Assembly: GCF_014650755.1 (NCBI RefSeq)
Contig: NZ_BMVO01000006.1
Location: 1 to 64,000 of the forward strand
Reading direction: 5' to 3'
DNA: 64,000 bases
Source: Streptomyces chryseus
GTDB taxonomy: Bacteria; Actinomycetota; Actinomycetes; Streptomycetales; Streptomycetaceae
The notes under the pieces were generated by a model, which saw only the letters and a list, made by a program, of their open reading frames with translations, searched no databases and was not told where the DNA came from. The first letter of the stretch is position 1, and each line of letters starts with the position of its first letter. A program made the translations under genes and the position numbers. This document shows positions 7,874 through 16,344 of this stretch, piece after piece.

Positions 7874-8776
7874 TCAGGCGAGGGCCGCCCCCTGGCCCAG
7901 CAGCAGGGCGACGTCGACCGCCGCGACGAGGACCGCCGCCAGGAACGGCAGCCCGGGCCTGCGCCGGCCCAGCAGCGCGCCGCCCGCCGCCAGTGCCGCG
8001 GCGACCGCCGACGCGGTGGCCCCGGCCGCGCCGACCGGGCCGGGCCGGGCGAACACCAGCAGCGCGGTGGCCGCCACGAGAGGCACCGGCAGCAGCAACC
8101 GCGCCCGGACGGCACCCAGCCGCTGGGGCCAGCCGCGTACCCCGGTGGCCAGATCGTCGCCGATGTCGGGAAGCACGTCGGCCAGGTGCGCGCCGACACC
8201 GAGCAGCGCCGCCGCGGCGACGGTCCACCACGGCGGCCAGGACCGCCCCGGCAGCCCGAGCGAGGCGAAGGCGGGCAGCGCCGCGAACCCCGCCGCGTAC
8301 GGCAGCCAGGACATGGCGGTCGCCTTGAGCCCGAGGTTGTACGCCCAGCCCGCGGCCACTCCGGCGAGGTGGACCGTACCGGCGAGGGGCCCGCACGCCA
8401 GGGACAGCGGTACACACAGGGCCAGGGCCATGACGGCGGCCAGGCGTACGGCGGCGACGCCGACCGTGCCGGCCACGACGGGTTTGCCGCGCCGCCCGGC
8501 GGCGGCGTCGCGCGCGGCGTCGACGGCGTCGTTGCTCCAGCCGACGGACAGCTGTCCCGCCAGCACCGCGGCTGCCACCAGCGCGCATCCGGCCGCGTCC
8601 TGCCCGCCGGCGGCCGCCATCGCGGTCACCAGGGCGACCACGGCGAGCGTCGCGCCCAGATGGCACGCCGTCAGAAGCCCGCCCACCGCCGGGAGCCGGC
8701 GCCTCGCGGCGACGGCGGGCGGGGCCGGGCCGACGGCGGGCGCTGCCTTCGGATCCGCGTCGGCGTCCACGTCCAC
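7874..8776 (-). CDS. UbiA family membrane prenyltransferase
   Basis: A 300-residue polytopic membrane protein with about eight to nine hydrophobic segments. Both prenyl-diphosphate/Mg binding motifs are present: NDAVDAARD (about residues 82-90, the NDxxDxxxD type) and DVLPDIGDD (about residue 200). UbiA enzymes move a prenyl chain from a prenyl diphosphate to an aromatic or quinone acceptor. Divergent from the type III PKS operon with 100 bp between the two starts, so the acceptor may be the polyketide made there (inference). GTG 8776 is chosen; a TAGCAT -10-like hexamer ends 6 nt before it, suggesting a leaderless message. The N-terminal 25 residues are Ala/Pro/Asp-rich and cytosolic. Confidence 0.88.
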   Translation of the reverse strand: MDVDADADPKAAPAVGPAPPAVAARRRLPAVGGLLTACHLGATLAVVALVTAMAAAGGQDAAGCALVAAAVLAGQLSVGWSNDAVDAARDAAAGRRGKPVVAGTVGVAAVRLAAVMALALCVPLSLACGPLAGTVHLAGVAAGWAYNLGLKATAMSWLPYAAGFAALPAFASLGLPGRSWPPWWTVAAAALLGVGAHLADVLPDIGDDLATGVRGWPQRLGAVRARLLLPVPLVAATALLVFARPGPVGAAGATASAVAAALAAGGALLGRRRPGLPFLAAVLVAAVDVALLLGQGAALA

Positions 8777-8782
8777 GCGGTC

Positions 8783-8788
8783 ATGCTA
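8783..8788 (-). promoter_or_regulatory. Candidate -10 (TAGCAT) for a leaderless ubiA message
   Basis: TAGCAT on the minus strand, six bases before GTG 8776, with no Shine-Dalgarno between. No good -35 was seen. Confidence 0.3.
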
Positions 8789-8875
8789 GGCCGCCGGACG
8801 AGCGACAGGGCGTGTGGCGGCGGCGCGCCGGGGCTACTCATTGCAAGGTCTCCCGCCCCCGGCCTCGGACCGCAC

Positions 8876-9934
8876 ATGACCCGGATCGCAGCTGTTCACG
8901 GTGTGCTCGCTCCCCACCGGCACGCCCAACGAGAGATCACGGACATGATCGCCCGGGTGAGCCTGCCCGAGGGCGCCGACCGCCGCGTTCTCGACCGGCT
9001 CCACGACAGCGCGAAGGTGAGCACCCGGCACACCGCCCTCCCGCTCGGCGCGTACGCGCGACTCCACGACTTCGGCGCGGTCAACGACGCCTTCATCGAG
9101 GGCGCGGTGGCTCTCGGCGCCGAGGCCGTCGGCTCGGCGCTCGACGCGGCCGGCCTCTCGCCGCGCGACGTCGACCTGCTGATGTTCACGTCGGTGACCG
9201 GCATCGCCACGCCCTCGATCGACGCGCGCCTGGTGGGACCCCTGGGGCTGCGGCCGGACGTCAAGCGCCTCCCCGTCTTCGGTCTGGGCTGCGTCGCGGG
9301 GGCCGCCGGCGTCGCGCGTCTGCACGACTGTCTGCTGGGGCGTCCCGACGGCGTGGCGGTCCTGCTGTCGGTGGAACTGTGCTCGCTCACGTTCCAGCGC
9401 GGCGACGCCTCACCCGCGAATCTCGTCGCCGGCGCGCTGTTCGGGGACGGCGCGGCGGCGGTGGTCGCCTGCGGCGCCCGCCGGGCCGCGGCCGGCGCCG
9501 GCCCCACCGTCGTCGACTCGCGCAGTCATCTCTACCCGGACAGCGAGCATGTGATGGGGTGGGACGTCACCGGCTCGGGCTTCCGCGTCGTCCTGGACGC
9601 GAGCGTCCCGGACGTCGTACGCAAGAACCTGGCCGCGGACGTCGACGGTTTTCTCGCCGGGCACGGCCTGCGCCGCGAGGACATCACCGCCTGGGTGTGT
9701 CACCCCGGCGGCCCGAAGGTGCTGGAGGCGGTCGACGAAACCCTCGAACTGCCCGCGGGCGCGCTCGACGTCACCTGGCGGTCGTTGGCGGCCGTGGGCA
9801 ACCTGTCCTCGGCCTCGGTGCTCCACGTCCTGCGCGACACCCTGGCCGAACGCCGGCCGCCCGCCGGCACCGCCGGGCTGATGCTCGCCATGGGGCCGGG
9901 GTTCTGCTCCGAACTCGTCCTGCTGCGCTGGTAG
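8876..9934 (+). CDS. srsA: Type III polyketide synthase (SrsA-like alkylresorcylic acid synthase)
   Basis: A 352-residue chalcone-synthase-fold enzyme. The Cys-His-Asn triad is visible: Cys139 in FGLGCVAGAAG, His in CHPGGPKV (about 283), Asn in GNLSSAS (about 316); TPSID near residue 112 and the GPGF-like MGPGFCSE near the C-terminus also fit. S. griseus SrsA condenses a fatty acyl starter with malonyl and methylmalonyl units to alkylresorcylic acids. The downstream methyltransferase and flavin hydroxylase occur in the srsABC order, which is why I choose SrsA over RppA or germicidin synthase. ATG 8876 is in a frame that is open far upstream; the upstream part is antisense to UbiA. Product chain length is not predictable here. 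Confidence 0.88.
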   Translation: MTRIAAVHGVLAPHRHAQREITDMIARVSLPEGADRRVLDRLHDSAKVSTRHTALPLGAYARLHDFGAVNDAFIEGAVALGAEAVGSALDAAGLSPRDVDLLMFTSVTGIATPSIDARLVGPLGLRPDVKRLPVFGLGCVAGAAGVARLHDCLLGRPDGVAVLLSVELCSLTFQRGDASPANLVAGALFGDGAAAVVACGARRAAAGAGPTVVDSRSHLYPDSEHVMGWDVTGSGFRVVLDASVPDVVRKNLAADVDGFLAGHGLRREDITAWVCHPGGPKVLEAVDETLELPAGALDVTWRSLAAVGNLSSASVLHVLRDTLAERRPPAGTAGLMLAMGPGFCSELVLLRW

Positions 9935-9947
9935 AAGGAGGACACGC

Positions 9948-10493
9948 ATGCTCGGTTACACCGCACTCGTCCTGGCGGTCGGCGCGGAACGCGTCGCCGA
10001 ACTCGTCGTGGCCCGCCGCAACGCACGCTGGAGCCTGGCGCACGGCGCCGTCGAGGCGGGACGCGGCCACTACCCGGCCATGGTCGTCCTGCACACCGGG
10101 CTGCTCGTCGGCGCTCTCGCCGAAGTGCGCTTCGGCGGGCGGCCGTTCGACCCCGCGCTGGGCTGGAGCATGACCGCCGTCGTGGTGGCCGCGCAGGCGC
10201 TGCGCTGGTGGTGCATCCGTACGCTGGGGCCCCGCTGGAACACCCGGGTGCTGGTCGTGCCCGGTCTGCCGCTGGTGGCGGGCGGCCCGTACCGCTGGAT
10301 GAGCCACCCGAACTACGTGGCGGTGGTCGCCGAAGGACTGGCCCTGCCGCTCGTGCACGGCGCGTGGGTGACCGCGGCGCTCTTCACCGGGCTCAACGCG
10401 GCGCTGCTCACCGTGCGGATCCGCTGCGAGAACGCGGCCCTCGGGCTCGCTCCCCGGCGCGCCGCCGGCAGCCGGGCCGGTGCCGGACTGTGA
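9948..10493 (+). CDS. srsB: Isoprenylcysteine-carboxylmethyltransferase-like membrane methyltransferase (SrsB-like)
   Basis: A 181-residue membrane protein with about four hydrophobic segments and the ICMT C-terminal signature (GGPYRWMSHPNYVAV followed by a helical hairpin), which binds S-adenosylmethionine in this family. In S. griseus SrsB O-methylates alkylresorcinols from SrsA. AAGGAGG starts just after the PKS stop codon and sits 5-6 nt before ATG 9948, so the two genes are cotranscribed. The 3' end overlaps the next GTG by 4 nt (GTGA), indicating translational coupling. Confidence 0.85.
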   Translation: MLGYTALVLAVGAERVAELVVARRNARWSLAHGAVEAGRGHYPAMVVLHTGLLVGALAEVRFGGRPFDPALGWSMTAVVVAAQALRWWCIRTLGPRWNTRVLVVPGLPLVAGGPYRWMSHPNYVAVVAEGLALPLVHGAWVTAALFTGLNAALLTVRIRCENAALGLAPRRAAGSRAGAGL

Positions 10494-11506
10494 TCGACCT
10501 GCTCGTGGCGGGCGGCGGGCCGGCGGGGCTGGCCACCGCCATCCACGCGGCGAGGGCCGGCATGGAGGTGGTCGTCGTCGAGCCGCGCGCCACGCCCGTG
10601 GACAAGGCGTGCGGCGAGGGCATCATGCCGGGCGGCGTGCTGGCACTGGAGGCACTGGGCGTGCGGGTCGGCGGGCGCGCGCTGCGCGGTATCCGTTACG
10701 TCGACGGGCGCCACCACGCGCAGGCGTCCTTCGCCGGCGCACCGGGCCTCGGAGTGCGCCGTACGGACCTGCACGCGGCGCTCGCGCGGCGGGCCGCCGA
10801 GGCCGGCGTCGCGGTGGTCCCCGGCCGGATCACGGAGGTGCGCCAGAGCGCGGACGCGGTGACGGCGGGCGGCCTGCGGGCGCGCTGGCTGGCGGCGGCG
10901 GACGGCCTGCACTCGCCGCTGCGCCACACGCTCGGCCTGGACGTGCCGAGCGGCCGGCCCCGGCGCTTCGGGCTGCGCCGCCACTACCGGGTGGAGCCGT
11001 GGACGGACTTCGTCGAGGTGCACTGGTCCGGCTGCGGCGAGGCGTACGTGACCCCGGTCGGCGACGGCCTGGTCGGGGTGGCCGTGCTGAGTACGGCGAA
11101 GCGTGGGTTCGACGCGCACCTGCGCCACTTCCCGCACCTGCGCCGGCTCCTGGACGGGCGGCCTCCGGACGGCGCGGTGCGGGGTGCGGGTCCGTTGCGG
11201 CAGCGGGCCCGTCGCCGTACCGCGGGCCGGGTCCTGCTCGTCGGCGACGCGGCGGGCTACACCGACGCGCTGACCGGCGAGGGCGTCGCGCTCGCGCTGG
11301 CGTCGGCCGAGGCGGCCGTGCGGTGCCTGCGGGCGGGGAGGCCGCAGGCGTACGAGCGGTGCTGGCGGCGGCTGTCCCTGCGGCACCGCCTGCTGACCGA
11401 GGGGCTCGTACGGATGAGCGGTCACGCGGCCGTCGCCCGTCTGGTCGTACCGGCGGCCGCGAGGATGCCGTCGCTCTTCACGGCGGCCGTCCGCGCGCTC
11501 CAGTGA
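10490..11506 (+). CDS. srsC: FAD-dependent aromatic hydroxylase (SrsC-like)
   Basis: A 338-residue flavoprotein monooxygenase of the geranylgeranyl-reductase/p-hydroxybenzoate-hydroxylase type. It starts directly with the Rossmann loop GGGPAGLA (about residues 9-16) and carries the second FAD motif LLVGDAAGYTDALTGEGVA (about 245-263). GTG 10490 overlaps the methyltransferase stop (GTGA). In the srs pathway SrsC hydroxylates alkylresorcinol methyl ethers, which then oxidise to alkylquinones. Together with the two upstream genes and the divergent prenyltransferase, it predicts a methylated, oxidised and perhaps prenylated phenolic lipid in the membrane. Confidence 0.87.
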   Translation: MIDLLVAGGGPAGLATAIHAARAGMEVVVVEPRATPVDKACGEGIMPGGVLALEALGVRVGGRALRGIRYVDGRHHAQASFAGAPGLGVRRTDLHAALARRAAEAGVAVVPGRITEVRQSADAVTAGGLRARWLAAADGLHSPLRHTLGLDVPSGRPRRFGLRRHYRVEPWTDFVEVHWSGCGEAYVTPVGDGLVGVAVLSTAKRGFDAHLRHFPHLRRLLDGRPPDGAVRGAGPLRQRARRRTAGRVLLVGDAAGYTDALTGEGVALALASAEAAVRCLRAGRPQAYERCWRRLSLRHRLLTEGLVRMSGHAAVARLVVPAAARMPSLFTAAVRALQ

Positions 11507-11591
11507 GACCCCGGACCGAGGGGCCCGGACCCCCGGATGCGGATCGGGGACGGCAGGGGTGCCATGGATGCAGAAGGAGGTGGCAGCGGCC

Positions 11592-12653
11592 ATGGCGCGT
11601 CCGGTGTGGAGTGGGGCCCTGACCTTCGGGCTGGTGTCCCTGCCCGTACAGATGTTCACCGCGACGGACAGTCACACGGTGCACTTCCACCAGTTGCAGC
11701 GCGGTACGTCGGACCGGGTGCGCAACAAGCGGGTGAACGAGCGCACGGGTGACGAGGTGCCGCTCGACGAGATCGTCAAGGGATACGACGCCGGGGACGA
11801 GTACGTGCTCATCGAGCCCGGCGAGCTGGAGGACATCGCTCCGGGGCGCTCCCAGGCGGTGGAGATCACCGGCTTCGTCGATCTCGAACAGGTCGAGCCC
11901 GTCTTCTTCGACAAGACGTACTACCTCGGCCCCAAGGGCAAGGAGTACGCGAAGATCTACGCCCTGCTGGAGAAGGCGCTGGCGGAGGCGGGCAAGGCGG
12001 GCATCGCCACGTTCGTCATGCGCAACCGCCAGTACCTGGTGGCCGTGAAGGCGGAGGGCGGTCTCCTGACGCTGCACACCCTGCACTGGGCCGACGAGAT
12101 CCGCGATCCGCGCAAGGAGATCGGCGCCCTGCCGCAGGACACCGAGGTCACCGGCCGCGAGCTGAGGATGGCCGAGCAGCTCATCGACACGCTCAGCATG
12201 GACTGGAACCCCGAGGACTTCCACGACACCTTCCAGGAGCAGGTGACGAAGCTGATCGAGGCGAAGCGCGGCGGCGAGTCGGTCGAGAAGGCGGAGCCCC
12301 CGGCGAAATCCACCAACGTGGTCGACCTGATGGAGGCGCTGCGCGCCAGCGTCGACCAGGCGAAGAGCCCCAAGGGCGGCGGCAAGGAGAAGGCCACCGC
12401 CTCCGGCGCCCCCGTCGCCCGGATCAAGGACGCCGCCGACAAGCACCGCTCCGGCCGCGACGCGAAGCCCGAGGGGAAGGCCAAGGCGGAGGACAAGCAG
12501 ACGAAGGCGTCGTCGCTCGACTCCCTGACCAAGGCGGAGCTCTACCGGCGCGCCACGGAAGCCGGCGTTCCCGGCCGTTCCTCCATGACCCGCGAGGAAC
12601 TGGTCAAGGCCCTCGGCGGCAAGCGCGGGCGGCGCAAGGCCCAGGCGTCCTAG
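11592..12653 (+). CDS. ku: Ku-type DNA end-binding protein (NHEJ)
   Basis: A 353-residue bacterial Ku. The core begins MARPVWSGALTFGLVSLPVQ and contains the FDKTYYLGP and MRNRQYLVAV segments of the beta-barrel/bridge; the homodimer would thread onto double-strand ends. After about residue 250 comes a Lys/Ala/Glu-rich extension, ending in a small SAP/HeH-like helical domain (LTKAELYRRATEAG, MTREELVKALG) and a GKRGRRK basic tail, as in long Streptomyces Ku proteins. ATG 11592 follows AGGAGG by about 10 nt; an ATG at 11559 lacks a site. No LigD polymerase-ligase is adjacent; the window's ATP ligase lies about 23 kb away (35908-37449). Confidence 0.93.
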   Translation: MARPVWSGALTFGLVSLPVQMFTATDSHTVHFHQLQRGTSDRVRNKRVNERTGDEVPLDEIVKGYDAGDEYVLIEPGELEDIAPGRSQAVEITGFVDLEQVEPVFFDKTYYLGPKGKEYAKIYALLEKALAEAGKAGIATFVMRNRQYLVAVKAEGGLLTLHTLHWADEIRDPRKEIGALPQDTEVTGRELRMAEQLIDTLSMDWNPEDFHDTFQEQVTKLIEAKRGGESVEKAEPPAKSTNVVDLMEALRASVDQAKSPKGGGKEKATASGAPVARIKDAADKHRSGRDAKPEGKAKAEDKQTKASSLDSLTKAELYRRATEAGVPGRSSMTREELVKALGGKRGRRKAQAS

Positions 12654-12881
12654 GCGCACACGCGGCGGCACCCGCACGGACGTGGCGCCGCTGACCGGCC
12701 CCGGGACGGCGTTCCGACAGCGGGGGCATTAAGACCCCGGTGCAGGGCAGAGGGATAGAAACCGCATCGCGGGGTGCCTCGTCCAGGTGTGACGTCGGTC
12801 GCGTGCGGTGCAGATACGGAACTAGAGCTTGCGCCCGTGCCGCGTCCCCCCGGCCGGCCGTGCCGCGGAGAGGCAGTCGTC

Positions 12882-13973
12882 GTGCGTAGTGTCGGAGTGG
12901 AGGAGGAGCTCCTCCTGGTGGATGCCCGGACCGGTGAGCCGCAGGCGTTGTCCACAGCGGTTCTGGCCTCGGTGTCCCGGGAGGGCGGCGGTGACGCCGA
13001 GGTCTTCGAGGCCGAGCTGCACCGGCAGATGCTGGAGTTCGGCACCCGGCCGCAGACCAGCATGGGCGATCTGGCGGAGGAGATCCTCCGCTGGCGCGCG
13101 GAGGCCGCGCGCCACGCGGAGGGTCTCGGCGCCGCCGTCGTCGCGCTGGCGACCTCCCCGCTCCCGGTCAGCCCGTCCATCGGCCACGGTGAGCGCTACC
13201 GGTGGCTGGAGGAGGAGTTCGGGCTGACCACCCAGGAGCAGCTGACGTGCGGCTGCCACGTCCATGTGTCGGTGGACTCCGACGAGGAGGGCGTGGCGGT
13301 ACTGGACCGGATCCGGCCCTGGCTGTCCGTACTCCTCGCGATGAGCGGGAACTCGCCCTTCTGGCAGGGCAAGGACAGCCAGTACAGCAGCTACCGCAGC
13401 CGGGTGTGGGGCCGGTGGCCGTCGTCCGGGCCGGTGGAGATCTTCGGCAGCGCCGACCGGTACCACGAACAGGTCGACGCCATGGTCGGCACGGGGGCGC
13501 TGCGGGACGAGGGGATGATCTACTTCGACGCCCGGCTCTCCCGCCACTACCCCACCGTCGAGGTGAGGGTCGCCGACGTGTGCCTCGACCCCTCCACCAC
13601 GGTGCTCATGGCCACCCTGGCCCGTGGCCTGGTGGAGACGGCGGCCCGGCAGTGGCGTGACGGCGAGCCGCCCGCCCGGCACGGCGTCGGGCTGCTGCGG
13701 CTGGCCGCGTGGCGGGCGGGCCGGTCCGGGCTCGAGGGCGAGCTGATCCACCCGGAGACGATGCGCCCGGCGCCGGCCGAGACGGTCGTACGAGCACTGT
13801 TCGACCACGTCCGGGACGCTCTGGAGGACAGCGGCGACGTGATTCCCGCGCAGGAGGGGCTCGCGGCCCTGCTCAAGGGCGGGAACGGGGCGCGTGTCCA
13901 GCGGGAGCTGCTGAGCCGGTTCGGTGGCCTGCGCGAAGTGGTCACCGAATGCGTGAACAGGACCCGCGGGTAG
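12882..13973 (+). CDS. YbdK-type carboxylate-amine ligase, second copy
   Basis: A 363-residue GCS2-family ligase. It opens with SVGVEEELLLVD and has CGCHVHVSVD, WGRWPSSGP and HYPTVEVRVADV. GTG 12882 is chosen because the family core starts at once and GGAGAGG lies about 9 nt upstream; an ATG at 12774 adds a low-complexity leader. It follows Ku on the same strand with 228 bp between, which suggests its own promoter. The paralogue at 6290-7384 has the same architecture. The predicted activity is ATP-dependent amide bond formation between a carboxylate (perhaps glutamate) and an amine; the substrate is not known. Confidence 0.9.
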   Translation: MRSVGVEEELLLVDARTGEPQALSTAVLASVSREGGGDAEVFEAELHRQMLEFGTRPQTSMGDLAEEILRWRAEAARHAEGLGAAVVALATSPLPVSPSIGHGERYRWLEEEFGLTTQEQLTCGCHVHVSVDSDEEGVAVLDRIRPWLSVLLAMSGNSPFWQGKDSQYSSYRSRVWGRWPSSGPVEIFGSADRYHEQVDAMVGTGALRDEGMIYFDARLSRHYPTVEVRVADVCLDPSTTVLMATLARGLVETAARQWRDGEPPARHGVGLLRLAAWRAGRSGLEGELIHPETMRPAPAETVVRALFDHVRDALEDSGDVIPAQEGLAALLKGGNGARVQRELLSRFGGLREVVTECVNRTRG

Positions 13974-14026
13974 TCGCCCACCCCACCCGGGACAGGCCCA
14001 GAGGCCCAGAAGGGTCGAAAAGGGGA

Positions 14027-14056
14027 GCGCCGGCCGACAGTGACGTCGGCCGGCGC
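14027..14056. terminator. Perfect 12-bp bidirectional hairpin
   Basis: GCGCCGGCCGAC (14027-14038) pairs fully with GTCGGCCGGCGC (14045-14056), between the convergent ybdK and cyclophilin genes. Confidence 0.75.
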
Positions 14057-14089
14057 GCTCACGGCGGAGACCCGGGAACCGGGAGCCGG

Positions 14090-14587
14090 TCAGAGAACGC
14101 CGGAGTCGGCGATCGTGACCTTGGCCTTCGGGCGGCCGCTGGACGTGCCGTAGCTCTCGATCTTCCTGACGAGCTTCATGCTGTCCTCGTCGGCGACCTC
14201 GCCGAACACGACGTGCTTGCCGTCCAGCCACGGCGTCACCACGGTGGTGACGAAGAACTGGGAGCCGTTGGTGTTCGGGCCGGCGTTGGCCATGGAGAGC
14301 AGGCCCGGCCGGTCGTGCTTGAGCGTGAAGTTCTCGTCCGCGAACTTCTCGCCGTAGATGCTCTTGCCGCCGGTGCCGTCACCGCGGGTGAAGTCGCCGC
14401 CCTGGAGCATGAAGTCCGGGATGATCCGGTGGAAGGAGGAGCCGGCGTAGCCGAAGCCCTTCTCGCCCGTGGCCAGCGCGCGGAAGTTCTCCGCCGTCTT
14501 GGAAACCACGTCGTCGAACAGGTTGAACGTGATCCGCCCGGCGGGCTCGTCGTTGATGGTGATGTCGAAGTAAGCCTTGATCGTCAT
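14090..14587 (-). CDS. Cyclophilin-type peptidyl-prolyl cis-trans isomerase
   Basis: A 165-residue cytosolic cyclophilin. The family signature is complete: [32 protein letters not shown] (catalytic Arg), GRG-type [30 protein letters not shown] and the Trp of the active-site pocket in [12 protein letters not shown]. It speeds proline isomerisation during folding. ATG 14587 is used because MTIKAYFDI is the normal start of these proteins; an extension to 14683 is arginine-rich and not conserved-looking. Monocistronic, divergent from the second PP2C gene. Confidence 0.93.
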   Translation of the reverse strand: MTIKAYFDITINDEPAGRITFNLFDDVVSKTAENFRALATGEKGFGYAGSSFHRIIPDFMLQGGDFTRGDGTGGKSIYGEKFADENFTLKHDRPGLLSMANAGPNTNGSQFFVTTVVTPWLDGKHVVFGEVADEDSMKLVRKIESYGTSSGRPKAKVTIADSGVL

Positions 14588-14809
14588 GGTTCCATCCTGA
14601 CATCCCGGGCGACGTCTCGTGCATCCGGCATCCCGTGAAGGCGATTTTGGTGTCTTCCGCGAGGCCGACGGCATATGCCGCAAGCACCACCGTATCGAGT
14701 GTTGCCAAAGCCCTTACGGGCCTTTCCCGGCTGTGCCACAGTCGTACTGGTCCATCCTTCCGGTCCATCCCTCAGACCTGGCTTGGCCGCGCCTGTATCG
14801 GAGTACGAC

Positions 14810-16231
14810 ATGCCGTCCCATCTGTTCGCGGACCCTCCGGCTCCCCACCCTCCCGAGCGGGGCTCCGTCGACGCGCTGATCTCGCAGACGCGCCGGCTGC
14901 GCGTGGACGTGGACGCGGTGCGCAGGGACGCGGCCGCGGGGGACGACGAGGACCCGCAGGGGCGCTGGCAGCGGGCTCTGTGCGACCTGGCGGTCCATCA
15001 ACTCGATGATCTGGGCGCCCAGTTGGGGCACCTCAAGGCCGGGCTGCCCGCCCAGGCCGCGGAGGCACCCGCCGGCCGCCCTCCGGCCGCGCGCGGTACG
15101 TCGTTGCTCTGCCGGGTCGGCAGCGCCGAGTGGAACCTCCTGACCGACGAGGCGCACTGGTCGGACGAGCTGTACGAGATCTTCGGCCGGGCGCCGGGGA
15201 GCGGGCCGCTGACCCTCGACGAGCTGCCGTCCATGCTGCTCCCCGAGGACCAGGGCTTCCTCGCCTCGATGGTCACGGACTGCCTGGTCGACGGGAAACC
15301 GATCGACGGCGAGTTCCGCATCCGGCGCACGGACGGCGCCGTACGGACGCTGCACATGATGGGCGAGCCCGTACTCGACTCCGACGGCTGCACCGCCTCC
15401 ATGTGGGCGGTCCTGCGGGACGTCAGCGCGCTGCGCAGCAGCCGGCAAGCCGTGCACGAGACCCAGGACACCCTGCGGCGCCAGCAGCACATCGCCCGGA
15501 CCGAGCACCGGATCGCCGTCGAGCTCCAGGAGTCCGTACTGCCGCCGTGGCGCGGCTCCCTGCTGCTCCCGCACGGCGGCCCGGCCGCGCTCGACCTCGC
15601 CGCCCACTACCTGCCGTCGGCGTCGAGCGAGCTGATCGGCGGCGACTGGTACGACGCGCTGGAGCTGCCGGACGGGCAGACGCTGCTGACCGTGGGCGAC
15701 CTGACCGGTCACGGGGTGGCCGCCACGTCGGCCATGGCCATGCTGCTGGGCGCGCTGCGCGGGATGGCCGTGGCCGGGATCGCGCCCGGCGCCCTGATGA
15801 GGCACCTCAACCAGTTGCTGGAGGCGTCGGCCCAGCCCGCGCTCGGCAGCGCGATGTGCTGCCGCTACGACCCGGTCACCCGGGTCCTCACCTGGGCGCA
15901 GGCGGGCCACCCCGCCCCGCTGCTGTTCCGCGACGGGACGGGGCGCTTGCTGACGCCGCCCGAGGGTGTGCTGCTCGGGGCGACGTCCGGGGCCGTCTAC
16001 GAGCAGGCCGAAGTACAGCTTCGCGCCGGTGACCTGCTGGTTCTGCACACCGACGGGATCTCGCGCCGCACCGCCACCGACGATGCCGGCGCGTCCAGGC
16101 TGCTGGATCTCGCACCGCGCTTCGCCGAGGCCCGCAGCGCGCAGGAGTGCGTGCGGCTGGCCGTCGAGGAGTTCGGTGAGGCGGAGCGGGAGAACGACGC
16201 GTGCGTGCTGATCGCCCGGATCGCCGCATAG
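14810..16231 (+). CDS. PAS-PP2C (RsbU/SpoIIE-type) serine phosphatase
   Basis: A 473-residue soluble phosphatase. The N-terminal 100 residues are helical and charged. A PAS domain follows (about 105-215; WNLLTDEAHWSDELYEIFG, PEDQGFLASM, DGAVRTLHMMG), then a helical linker and the PP2C domain (about 250-473) with GGDWYDALEL, VGDLTGHGVAATSAM, AGHPAPLL and TDGISRR. The last metal motif reads ENDACVLI rather than the usual DD(I/V)xLL, a small divergence. ATG 14810 has GGAG 6-7 nt upstream; the open frame back to 14675 runs over the cyclophilin promoter. A second phosphatase of this class is at 1895-3982. Confidence 0.9.
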   Translation: MPSHLFADPPAPHPPERGSVDALISQTRRLRVDVDAVRRDAAAGDDEDPQGRWQRALCDLAVHQLDDLGAQLGHLKAGLPAQAAEAPAGRPPAARGTSLLCRVGSAEWNLLTDEAHWSDELYEIFGRAPGSGPLTLDELPSMLLPEDQGFLASMVTDCLVDGKPIDGEFRIRRTDGAVRTLHMMGEPVLDSDGCTASMWAVLRDVSALRSSRQAVHETQDTLRRQQHIARTEHRIAVELQESVLPPWRGSLLLPHGGPAALDLAAHYLPSASSELIGGDWYDALELPDGQTLLTVGDLTGHGVAATSAMAMLLGALRGMAVAGIAPGALMRHLNQLLEASAQPALGSAMCCRYDPVTRVLTWAQAGHPAPLLFRDGTGRLLTPPEGVLLGATSGAVYEQAEVQLRAGDLLVLHTDGISRRTATDDAGASRLLDLAPRFAEARSAQECVRLAVEEFGEAERENDACVLIARIAA

Positions 16232-16344
16232 GGGCGGGAACGCCGCAGTGGGCGTGGCGCTCGTCGCGGTCGTGGTGGTCGAAGGAAGCGCGGAAGTCGT
16301 AGGGCTCGAACGGTGAGGGGAGTCGGCGGACCGGAACAGCCCGC

